From: DAOPKN01 sp035391225
GTDB lineage: Bacteria; Thermotogota; Thermotogae; MWEM01
Length of the DNA: 21,942 nucleotides
Direction: 5' to 3'
Assembly: GCA_035391225.1 (NCBI GenBank)
Contig: DAOPKN010000037.1
Span: 1 to 21,942 of the forward strand
Shown: positions 8,055-14,319 of the stretch, in pieces
Layout of the letters: each line of letters begins with the position of its first letter
Numbering within the stretch: position 1 is the stretch's first letter
The notes under the pieces: model-generated
Databases searched by the model: none
Told to the model about the DNA's origin: nothing
The model's input: the letters and a program-made list of their open reading frames with translations, nothing else
Program-made: the position numbers and the translations under genes

Positions 8055-8095
8055 GGGACCGCCGCAGCCCACTGCGGCTGAATGGACCTGCGTCA
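8055..8095 (-). repeat. REP-like palindrome, copy B (inverted)
   Basis: Read on the minus strand it starts TGACGCAGGTCC, then CAGCCGCA-GTGGGC-TGCGGCGGTCCC. It matches the copy at 21807-21847 at about 39 of 41 positions, but in the opposite orientation. Confidence 0.8.
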
Positions 8096-8103
8096 AGAAA
8101 AAA

Positions 8104-8129
8104 CAGCCGCACTGGGGTGCGGCGGTCCC
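8104..8129 (+). repeat. REP-like palindrome, third member of the cluster
   Basis: CAGCCGCA-CTGGGG-TGCGGCGGTCCC. Together with the inverted copy at 8055-8080 it forms 26-base arms with two mismatches and a 23-base spacer, so the pair could form a cruciform or one long hairpin. It ends 5 bases before the mgsA stop codon. Confidence 0.8.
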
Positions 8130-8134
8130 AGGGG

Positions 8135-8641
8135 TTAGCCTTTCTTGCCTTTTTCCAGGAAGTCTTTCTGGAGGGCGGGGTCAAGCACTTCCAGCGTTTC
8201 CAGTCGGTGGCGGTTTTGGTAGTCCACGATGACCGGGGAATATTTTTCGTCGAGCAGCGGCGAGGAAATCAGGAAGTCGGCGGTGGAACGGTTGGCCGCA
8301 ACGGGGATGTTGTACACGTTTGCGATGCGCAGCAACGCCTTCACGTCCACGTCGTGGGGTTGTGGGGAAAGCGGATCCCAGAAGAAGATCAACAGGTTGA
8401 TATTGCCTTCGGTGATCTTGGCACCGATTTGCTGGTCACCTCCCAGTGGACCACTTTCGAAGCAGTGTACGGGGAGCTTGAGCTCCTTTTGCAGTAACAA
8501 ACCGGTGGTTCCCGTCGCGTACAGGTGGTGGCGGGAAAGGGTTCCGCTGTTGAAACGTGCCCATTCCACGAGGTCTTTCTTGCGGAAATCATGCGCGATG
8601 AGCGCGATGTGTTTCACGTTGGCAAGTGTCCTTTGTTGCAT
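8135..8641 (-). CDS. mgsA: Methylglyoxal synthase
   Basis: Converts dihydroxyacetone phosphate to methylglyoxal and phosphate, a bypass of lower glycolysis used under phosphate limitation or sugar-phosphate overload. The 168-residue cytoplasmic protein carries the family hallmarks: IALIAHD near residue 12, YATGTTG at about 41-47, SGPLGGDQQIGA at 63-74 with the catalytic Asp69, FFWDPLSPQPHDVDVKALLR with His96 and neighbouring aspartates, and ANRSTADFLISSP. I chose the ATG at 8641 because AAAGGAG lies 6 bases upstream; a GTG at 8656 is in frame but upstream of that site. The ribosome site sits at the asnA stop (8653), so the two genes are co-transcribed and probably coupled. The usual length is 120-155, and the extra residues are at the C-terminus. 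Confidence 0.95.
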   Translation of the reverse strand: MQQRTLANVKHIALIAHDFRKKDLVEWARFNSGTLSRHHLYATGTTGLLLQKELKLPVHCFESGPLGGDQQIGAKITEGNINLLIFFWDPLSPQPHDVDVKALLRIANVYNIPVAANRSTADFLISSPLLDEKYSPVIVDYQNRHRLETLEVLDPALQKDFLEKGKKG

Positions 8642-8652
8642 GTGTTCTCCTT

Positions 8653-9651
8653 TCACAGCAATTCGATCCCGTTACGGGCGCAGGCCTGTACCATCTCTTC
8701 GGGCCAGATGGAAGCCTGGACTTCGCCGATATGTGCCTTCTGCAAAAAGTACATGCAGATGCGGGATTGCCCGATGCCTCCCCCGATGGTGGTAGGAAGT
8801 TCTCCTTCGAGAAGCTGGCGGTGGAAGGGCAGCAAGCTTCGCTCCGGGCAACCCGCTTGCTCCAGCTGGCGGAGCAAGGTGGGTGCGTCCACGCGGATTC
8901 CCATGGAAGATAGTTCGAAGGAGCGTTGCAGTACGGGGCTCCAGAAGAGGATGTCTCCGTTGCGTTCCCAGTCGTCGTAATCCGGGGCACGCCCGTCGTG
9001 GGGGCTGCCATCCGACAGGGGTTTTCCGATCTGCATCAGGAACACGGCTTTCTTTTCCCGCGTGATGGCGTTTTCGCGTTCCCGCGGCGAAAGGTGGGGG
9101 AAACGTTGCTCCAGTTCATCGGTGGCCACGAAGGTGATTTCGTCCGGCAGGATGGGTTGCAGCTGGCGGTACTCGTAGCCGATGAAGCGTTCGGTGTTCT
9201 TGAACACGTTGTAGATCCTTCGAACGATTTGTTTCAGCTTTTGAAGCGTGCGTTCCTCCGGGTGGAGCACCTGTTCCCAGTCCCACTGGTCCACGTAGAT
9301 GGAGTGCAGGTTGTCGAGTTCTTCCTCGCGGCGAATGGCGTTCATGTCGGTGTACAGCCCTTCGCCCACCCCGAAACCGTAGCGTGCCAGGGCCTGGCGT
9401 TTCCACTTGGCCAGAGAATGCACCACTTCTGCCCCGCAGGCCGCATCCTTCACCTGGAAGCGCACGGCGTGTTCCACCCCGTTGAGGTTGTCGTTGAGCC
9501 CCGTTTCCGGGCGTACGAAAAGGGGTGCGGACACCCGGGTGAGCAGCAGTTCGTAGGAAAGCGCGCGCTCGAAGTAATCCTTGAGTTTCTTGATGGCGAC
9601 CTCGGTATCACGCAGGTTTAGCAGGCTTTGGTACTCTTTTGGGATCGTCAA
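8653..9651 (-). CDS. asnA: Aspartate-ammonia ligase (asparagine synthetase A), unusual TTG start
   Basis: Makes asparagine from aspartate and ammonia with ATP hydrolysis to AMP. The 332-residue length and segments RVSAPLFVRPETGLNDNLNG, YVDQWDWE, and GGGIGQSRICMYFLQ near the C-terminus are diagnostic of AsnA, a class II aminoacyl-tRNA synthetase-like fold. The only workable in-frame start is TTG at 9651. The strong AGGAGG at 9669-9674 is instead correctly placed for an ATG at 9659, which reads Met-Gly-Asn-stop, with its TGA overlapping the TTG. One extra G in the run after that ATG would give MGELTIPKEY in frame. The gene may therefore start by re-initiation after the mini-ORF, or the sequence may lack one base. 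mgsA follows directly. Confidence 0.93.
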   Translation of the reverse strand: MTIPKEYQSLLNLRDTEVAIKKLKDYFERALSYELLLTRVSAPLFVRPETGLNDNLNGVEHAVRFQVKDAACGAEVVHSLAKWKRQALARYGFGVGEGLYTDMNAIRREEELDNLHSIYVDQWDWEQVLHPEERTLQKLKQIVRRIYNVFKNTERFIGYEYRQLQPILPDEITFVATDELEQRFPHLSPRERENAITREKKAVFLMQIGKPLSDGSPHDGRAPDYDDWERNGDILFWSPVLQRSFELSSMGIRVDAPTLLRQLEQAGCPERSLLPFHRQLLEGELPTTIGGGIGQSRICMYFLQKAHIGEVQASIWPEEMVQACARNGIELL

Positions 9652-9676
9652 TTCCCCATGGAAAAAACCTCCTGGT

Positions 9677-9703
9677 AAAAAAATGCCCCGGGAATTCCCG
9701 GGG
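9677..9703 (-). terminator. Intrinsic terminator after the chemoreceptor gene, in the asnA leader
   Basis: Minus-strand stem CCCCGGG-AATT-CCCGGGG followed by CA and seven T. It lies 38 bases after the chemoreceptor stop and just before the asnA ribosome site. It is also downstream of the -10 element at 9717-9722, so it would be in the asnA leader of transcripts from that promoter. Confidence 0.8.
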
Positions 9704-9716
9704 GAAATCGTGGTGG

Positions 9717-9725
9717 ATTATAGCA
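9717..9725 (-). promoter_or_regulatory. Extended -10 promoter element for asnA-mgsA
   Basis: On the minus strand TGCTATAAT is a perfect -10 with TGn extension. No good -35 is seen at 16-18 bases (best TGTAAG). The predicted start near 9710 is only a few bases before the hairpin at 9703. Confidence 0.6.
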
Positions 9726-9740
9726 CATCGAGCCAAAGGC

Positions 9741-11465
9741 TTACACCTTGAAGTGTCCCATTTCTTGCTTGAGTTTCTCGGATTCGCCGTGGAGCTGGGA
9801 GGAAAGTTCCTGGAAAGAGGCGAACTGTGCCTGGAATTCTTCCACGCTGCGTGCCATTTCCTCGGTTTGCCGGTGGATCTGTTCCATGGCTTGGCCGGAT
9901 TGCCCCGCTGCTTGGTCCATTTCGGTGGACGCCCGGTTCTGGTTGGCCACGCTTTCGGTAAGCGTTTGGATCAACGCGTTCATTTGCTGCACGTGGCTGG
10001 CGATGTTTTCGAAGCGGGCTTTTGCCTCGGGGATCTGGCGGTAAAGTTCGCTCACGCTTTCCACGGTTTTCTCCGTGGCAGAGCGGGTTTGGCGGGAACT
10101 TCCGTCGATGGCCTTGAGAATGGTGGCGATGTCCTTGGCGGAGCGCTGGCTCTCCTCGGCGAGCTTGCGGATCTCGTCGGCCACCACGGCGAAGCCCTTG
10201 CCCGCTTCCCCGGCACGCGCGGCCTCGATGGCGGCGTTCAGCGCCAACAGGTTGGTCTGTTCGGCGATGGCACCGATGGTGGTGACGATGTTTTGCACCT
10301 TGTCGGTTTGGCCGGTGAGCGTGGAAACTTGCTGGATGGTGCTGTCGGTTTGGCCCTTGGCTTTCTCAATGGCGGTCCCGATTTGCTCGATGATTTCCTG
10401 GCCCTCGTTGGCCGCCGTCGCCGTGTCGGCGCTTCGGGATTGCAGGTCGCGGGTCAGGGTTTCGATTTCCCCCGAGCCCGAGCTGATTTCCCCGATGCCA
10501 GAGACCAGTTGCTCAATGGAGCCCGTTCCCTGTTGTACGTTTCGGTCCACGTTTTGCACCTTTTCCACGATTTGGTTCATCTTGGTGGCCTGGGTTTGTA
10601 GGTTGGTAGAACTCTTGCGCGAAAGGTCTTCCAACCCATCCGCCAGTTGCAGCAACGGAGAAAGGATCTTCCCGAAGTTTTCCACCCCCTGGTTCAAGTG
10701 GTTGTCCAACTTCTGGAAATCTACCCCACCTCCGGAGGATAACTGCACCGTGAGGTCTCCCTTGCTGAAGGCGTCGATAGCCTTGGCCATCTTTTTCATG
10801 GGATTTCCAAAGGAATAGGTGGTGAAAAGCCAGCTGAGCAACGAGCTTCCCAGCGCAATGAAAACAACCATCAAGATGGTCCAGAGGCGTACGTTCCGGG
10901 TGATGACCGAGATTTTTTCCACGGGGAAATCGCACCCCACCGCGCCAATGGCTTGCCCCCGGCTGTTTCGAATGGAGGCAAAAGCGCTGATCAAAACTCC
11001 CCAATCGGTTTCGTACTCCATTGCATCCGCGCCATCCTTGCCGTTGAAAGCTTCCAGGAGGGTTTCGGTGTAATTGTCCATGGTATCTTCGTCACCGTAC
11101 ACGGAGAAATCGTCGGAATTGGGGTCGGTGCCGTCGATCACGTACATCAAGGTCTCCCCTTGCAGTGGAACGATGGTGTACAGGTACTTGGCGCCAGTAC
11201 GCGTTAGGATTTGGTTCATTGCTTTCCGCGTGGGTTCGTACAAATCCTCCACGGGCTCTCCAGCATCCAGCAGGGATTGGAAGTCATCCCCGTCGATTTG
11301 GGAGGCCACGGCTTGGGCGATGGAAAGCGCACGGTTCCCCAGTTGCTCGCGGATGGTGTCGGTGAGTTGGATGCTGACGACCCACCCGAGGATGATGGCA
11401 GCAACAGCCCCCGTGAGGGCCCAAAGGAACGTGATCTTGACTGGCAACGGGATTTTCTGGAACAT
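9741..11465 (-). CDS. Methyl-accepting chemotaxis protein (transmembrane chemoreceptor)
   Basis: Membrane receptor that controls CheA kinase activity. Residues ~10-32 and ~194-216 are membrane segments and bracket a ~160-residue extracytoplasmic domain with a Cache-like pattern (AKYLYTIVPL, then WGVLISAFASIRNSRGQAIGAVG). A HAMP region follows at about 217-270, then a long coiled coil. The signalling hairpin around residues 398-440 contains AEQTNLLALNAAIEAARAGE and GFAVVADEIRKLAEES, nearly invariant in chemoreceptors. No CheR-binding pentapeptide is seen at the C-terminus. Start ATG 11465 has GGAGGTG 7 bases upstream. It begins 32 bases after hutU with no terminator between, so it is likely co-transcribed with urocanate hydratase. 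That suggests, but does not show, a ligand linked to histidine or other amino acids. Confidence 0.95.
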   Translation of the reverse strand: MFQKIPLPVKITFLWALTGAVAAIILGWVVSIQLTDTIREQLGNRALSIAQAVASQIDGDDFQSLLDAGEPVEDLYEPTRKAMNQILTRTGAKYLYTIVPLQGETLMYVIDGTDPNSDDFSVYGDEDTMDNYTETLLEAFNGKDGADAMEYETDWGVLISAFASIRNSRGQAIGAVGCDFPVEKISVITRNVRLWTILMVVFIALGSSLLSWLFTTYSFGNPMKKMAKAIDAFSKGDLTVQLSSGGGVDFQKLDNHLNQGVENFGKILSPLLQLADGLEDLSRKSSTNLQTQATKMNQIVEKVQNVDRNVQQGTGSIEQLVSGIGEISSGSGEIETLTRDLQSRSADTATAANEGQEIIEQIGTAIEKAKGQTDSTIQQVSTLTGQTDKVQNIVTTIGAIAEQTNLLALNAAIEAARAGEAGKGFAVVADEIRKLAEESQRSAKDIATILKAIDGSSRQTRSATEKTVESVSELYRQIPEAKARFENIASHVQQMNALIQTLTESVANQNRASTEMDQAAGQSGQAMEQIHRQTEEMARSVEEFQAQFASFQELSSQLHGESEKLKQEMGHFKV

Positions 11466-11497
11466 GGTGATGCACCTCCGGAGTCACTTGGGATGGC

Positions 11498-13519
11498 TTA
11501 CTGGGAAAGTTTCTTCTCCACAAGGGATTGCAGCCAGTGCTCGTCGGCAAGGAAAGGCAACGTGAGATGGTCCTTGCCGGGGTTGGCGATGTTGTACTCT
11601 GCGGCGGTTTGCATGGAATGGGGGTTGCGTGCCCATGCTCGGCGTGCCACACCGCACATCACGTCCCAGGGGATGGAGCTTTTGATCACTTCGTCCACGT
11701 GTTCGCTTCCATCCAGCACCAAACCAAAGCCGCCGTTGATGGCCTTGCCGATGCCCACACCTCCCCCGTTATGCAGCGCAACCAGGCTCATGCCCCGCGC
11801 GGCGTTTCCCGCGAAGCATTGCGTGGCCATGTCTGCCATGATGTTGCTGCCGTCCTTGATGTTCGCGGTTTCGCGGAAGGGGGAATCGGTGCCCCCGGTG
11901 TCGTGGTGGTCGCGGCCCAGCATGATGGGGCCCACTTCGCCCTCCCGTACCATGCGGTTGAAGGTAAGGGCAATATCGCGTCGCCCGGCCGCGTCCTGGT
12001 AGAGGATGCGCGCCTGGGTGCCCACCACCAGCTTGTTCTTTTGGGCATCGCGGATCCAGATGTAGTTGTCGCGGTCTTGCCCCCTTCGCTTGGGGTCGAT
12101 GCAATCCATGGCTGCCTGGTCGGTTTTCAACAGGTCTTGTTGGTTACCACTCAGGCAAACCCAGCGAAAGGGGCCGTAGCCGTAGTCGAAGAGCATGGGG
12201 CCCATGATGTCTTCCACGTAGGAGGGAAAGATGAATCCCGCGGAAGGGTCGTCGGGGTTCTTTGCGATGGAGGTTTCTCCCGCATCGTACACGGCTTTGA
12301 GGAAGCTGTTGCCGTAGTCGAAGAAGTACGTTCCCCGTTCTACCAGGGTGCGCACCAGCTGGGAGTGCTGGCGAAGCGAGGCGTCCACGCGCTGGCAGAA
12401 GGTTTCGTGGTCGTTTTTCAGCATCTGTGTGCGCTGCGCGAAGCTCATGCCCTGCGGACAGTATCCCCCGTCGTAGGGAGCATGGCAGGAGGTCTGGTCT
12501 GACAGCAGGTCGATGGAAACCTGGTGGTCCACGGCGTATTGCAGAAGGTCGACGATGTTTCCCTGGAAGGCGATGGCCAGCGATTGCTTTTGGGCTGCCG
12601 CTTGGAGCGCCCGGTCGAAGGCATCTTGCTCGTCGGAGAGCACCTCGTCCACCCAGCCCTGGTCTACCCGCGTCTGGATACGCGAGGGGTCCACTTCGGC
12701 GATGATGCCCACTCCGCCAGCGATTTTCACGGCTTTTCCCTGCGCTCCGCTCATGCCTCCCAGCCCGGAAGACACGAAGAGATGACCTGACAGGTCGCCA
12801 TCGGGTGCAACTCCCAGCTTGAGGCGTCCCGCGTTAAGCAGCGTGTTGAACGTGCCGTGCACGATGCCCTGTGGCCCGATGTACATCCAGCCCCCCGCGG
12901 TCATTTGGCCGTAGTTCGCCACGCCCAGTGCCTGTGCCCGCGCCCAGTTGGGTCCATCGTCGAACAACCCGACCATTAAGGCGTTGGTGATCACCACCCG
13001 GGGGCTTTGGGGCGAAGAATGGAACAACCCCAACGGGTGACCAGACATCACCACCAGCGTCTGCTCGTCGGTGAGTTCTTCGAGGTAGCGCTTGATGAGG
13101 CGGTACTGCATCCAGTTCTGGCATACCTGCCCCGTTTCACCGTATGTCACCAGCTCGTAGGGGTAGAGCGCCACGTCGAAGTCGAGGTTGTTGTCGAGCA
13201 TCACCTGGAAGGCTTTCCCCGCGAGACATTTTCCTTGGTACTGTTCGATGGCTTTTCCCTTGATGGCGCCTTCCGGGCGAAAACGGTAGCCGTACACCCG
13301 CCCGTGTGCGAGTAGTTCGTCGAGGAATTCCGGTGCAAGCTCGCGGTGGAATTCTTCGGGAACGTAGCGCAGAGCGTTTTGCAGCGCGAGGGTCATTTCT
13401 TCCGGTGAAAGTGCAAGCTCGCGGCGTGGAGCCCGGCGAATAGAGGGATCGAATGGGAGTTTCTGTGGCAACGGCCCGTCCAGCTGGATGGCCATGGCTC
13501 GGGAAATATCCTGGTTCAT
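11498..13519 (-). CDS. hutU: Urocanate hydratase, long form
   Basis: Second step of histidine breakdown: urocanate plus water gives imidazolonepropionate, using tightly bound NAD+ as electrophile. The sequence has the NAD-binding stretch SSGLGGMSGAQGKAVKIAGG at about residues 250-269, the conserved SGHPLGLF at 159-166, the active-site region DQTSCHAPYDGGYCPQG, and GRDHHDTGGTDSPFRE. Its 673 residues match the long version known from animals (~676) rather than the ~556-residue enzyme of Pseudomonas and Bacillus. The start ATG 13519 follows GGGGAGG at good spacing. No hutH, hutI or hutG lies in the window. It is flanked by tetR upstream, whose end overlaps the hutU promoter, and a chemoreceptor gene downstream. 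Confidence 0.96.
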   Translation of the reverse strand: MNQDISRAMAIQLDGPLPQKLPFDPSIRRAPRRELALSPEEMTLALQNALRYVPEEFHRELAPEFLDELLAHGRVYGYRFRPEGAIKGKAIEQYQGKCLAGKAFQVMLDNNLDFDVALYPYELVTYGETGQVCQNWMQYRLIKRYLEELTDEQTLVVMSGHPLGLFHSSPQSPRVVITNALMVGLFDDGPNWARAQALGVANYGQMTAGGWMYIGPQGIVHGTFNTLLNAGRLKLGVAPDGDLSGHLFVSSGLGGMSGAQGKAVKIAGGVGIIAEVDPSRIQTRVDQGWVDEVLSDEQDAFDRALQAAAQKQSLAIAFQGNIVDLLQYAVDHQVSIDLLSDQTSCHAPYDGGYCPQGMSFAQRTQMLKNDHETFCQRVDASLRQHSQLVRTLVERGTYFFDYGNSFLKAVYDAGETSIAKNPDDPSAGFIFPSYVEDIMGPMLFDYGYGPFRWVCLSGNQQDLLKTDQAAMDCIDPKRRGQDRDNYIWIRDAQKNKLVVGTQARILYQDAAGRRDIALTFNRMVREGEVGPIMLGRDHHDTGGTDSPFRETANIKDGSNIMADMATQCFAGNAARGMSLVALHNGGGVGIGKAINGGFGLVLDGSEHVDEVIKSSIPWDVMCGVARRAWARNPHSMQTAAEYNIANPGKDHLTLPFLADEHWLQSLVEKKLSQ

Positions 13520-13565
13520 GTTCCAACCTCCCCAGAAATTTTTGATTGTTTTTTTGTTCTTAAGT

Positions 13566-13574
13566 ATTGTATCA
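13566..13574 (-). promoter_or_regulatory. Extended -10 promoter element for hutU
   Basis: TGATACAAT on the minus strand, overlapping the tetR stop codon. The -35 region (CCCGTA) is weak, so activation or the extended -10 must carry it. The leader to hutU is ~40 bases and A-rich. Confidence 0.55.
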
Positions 13575-14195
13575 CGTTTCGTGGATGGTACGGGGGTCCT
13601 TGCTCTCGAACAGGGTTTGGAGGAAACGGTCGAGAAATTGCAGGCTGTGGGAAATTTCCTCAGGCGGTTCGATGCACAACCCGAAGATGGTCATCAGGAG
13701 AGACTTTGCGGTTTTGTAGGGGTGCAGGGGCGGAGGGATGGCAAGCGCCTTGTAATGCTCGGAAATCATCCCCGTCATGACTTCCACGGCGCGGTTGAGG
13801 TCCGCGAAGTCGGAAAGGTTGCCCACCTGCAAAAAGAAGTCGTTGATGTTTTTCAACAGCGAAACCTCGATGAACCCCTTCCATAGACCAATGGAGTCGA
13901 TGAAGTTTTGGAGAAGGAAGAACGAGAATTCCTTGAGGTTGCGGGGAAAAGGGCGGGGCACCGACAAAAAGCGTTGGATGGACTGCTCGAACTCTTCCAC
14001 GCTTTGCTCGCGGATGGCGGCGAAAAGGGCTTCCTTGCCCGAGAAGTAGTTGTACAGCGTTCCCACGGCGATGCCGCATTCCTGGGCGATTTGCCGCATG
14101 TCGGTGTGGTCGTATCCCTGGGAGAAGAAGAGCTCCCGGGCTCGGTTGCGGATCTTGTCGTGCAGGTTCTGCGGGCTTTTTGGCACTGGTTTCAC
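13572..14195 (-). CDS. TetR/AcrR-family transcriptional regulator
   Basis: A 207-residue one-component regulator. Residues ~14-60 form the N-terminal DNA-binding domain, with the classic helix-turn-helix MRQIAQECGIAVGTLYNYFSGKEALF. The remaining ~145 residues are the helical ligand and dimer domain, which gives no ligand clue. The start is GTG 14195 with AGGAGGGG about 6 bases upstream. It has its own near-consensus promoter at 14215-14243. The gene lies between the divergent kinase operon and hutU, both possible targets: its start faces the kinase promoter across 124 bases, and hutU begins 52 bases after its stop. Ligand and targets cannot be read from the sequence. Confidence 0.93.
   Translation of the reverse strand: MKPVPKSPQNLHDKIRNRARELFFSQGYDHTDMRQIAQECGIAVGTLYNYFSGKEALFAAIREQSVEEFEQSIQRFLSVPRPFPRNLKEFSFFLLQNFIDSIGLWKGFIEVSLLKNINDFFLQVGNLSDFADLNRAVEVMTGMISEHYKALAIPPPLHPYKTAKSLLMTIFGLCIEPPEEISHSLQFLDRFLQTLFESKDPRTIHET
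13573..13583. promoter_or_regulatory. Small inverted repeat CACG-TTT-CGTG at the hutU promoter, possible operator
   Basis: The 11-base palindrome lies directly upstream of the hutU -10, in the -35/-10 spacer and at the tetR 3' end. No clear second copy was seen at the tetR promoter, so operator status is only a suggestion. Confidence 0.3.
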
Positions 14196-14214
14196 GTGGG
14201 TCCCCTCCTAAACT

Positions 14215-14243
14215 TTTATAGCACTCCGAAAGGTTTTTGTCAA
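14215..14243 (-). promoter_or_regulatory. Sigma70 promoter of tetR
   Basis: Minus strand TTGACA (14243-14238), 17-base spacer ending TGC, TATAAA (14220-14215). This is the best promoter in the window. Confidence 0.85.
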
Positions 14244-14271
14244 GGATAAAGGGAGCGCGGATGGGGATGTG

Positions 14272-14280
14272 TGGTAAAAT
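14272..14280 (+). promoter_or_regulatory. Extended -10 promoter element of the kinase operon
   Basis: TGGTAAAAT with a TG extension; no good -35 at 17 bases. Predicted start near 14287, which would exclude the in-frame GTG at 14281 as the kinase start codon. Confidence 0.5.
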
Positions 14281-14319
14281 GTGAGGGTGGGGATCGTGTC
14301 ACTCTGGAGGTATCCGGGA

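Noticed and set aside
7722..8096. 124-codon minus-strand frame across the intron remnant and REP-like repeats, sharing an AAVGCGGP peptide with a frame at 21611-21871
   Set aside because: The shared peptide is only the translation of the repeated palindrome. The frame also crosses the terminator and the secreted-protein gene.
8000..8129. CRISPR array
   Set aside because: The repeats are palindromes in mixed orientation with unequal spacing and only three copies; no spacers of regular length and no cas genes.
9639..10601. 320-codon open frame antisense to the chemoreceptor
   Set aside because: Covers the coiled coil and signalling hairpin in reverse; its low-complexity Leu/Gly/Asp pattern is the complement of the repetitive receptor sequence.
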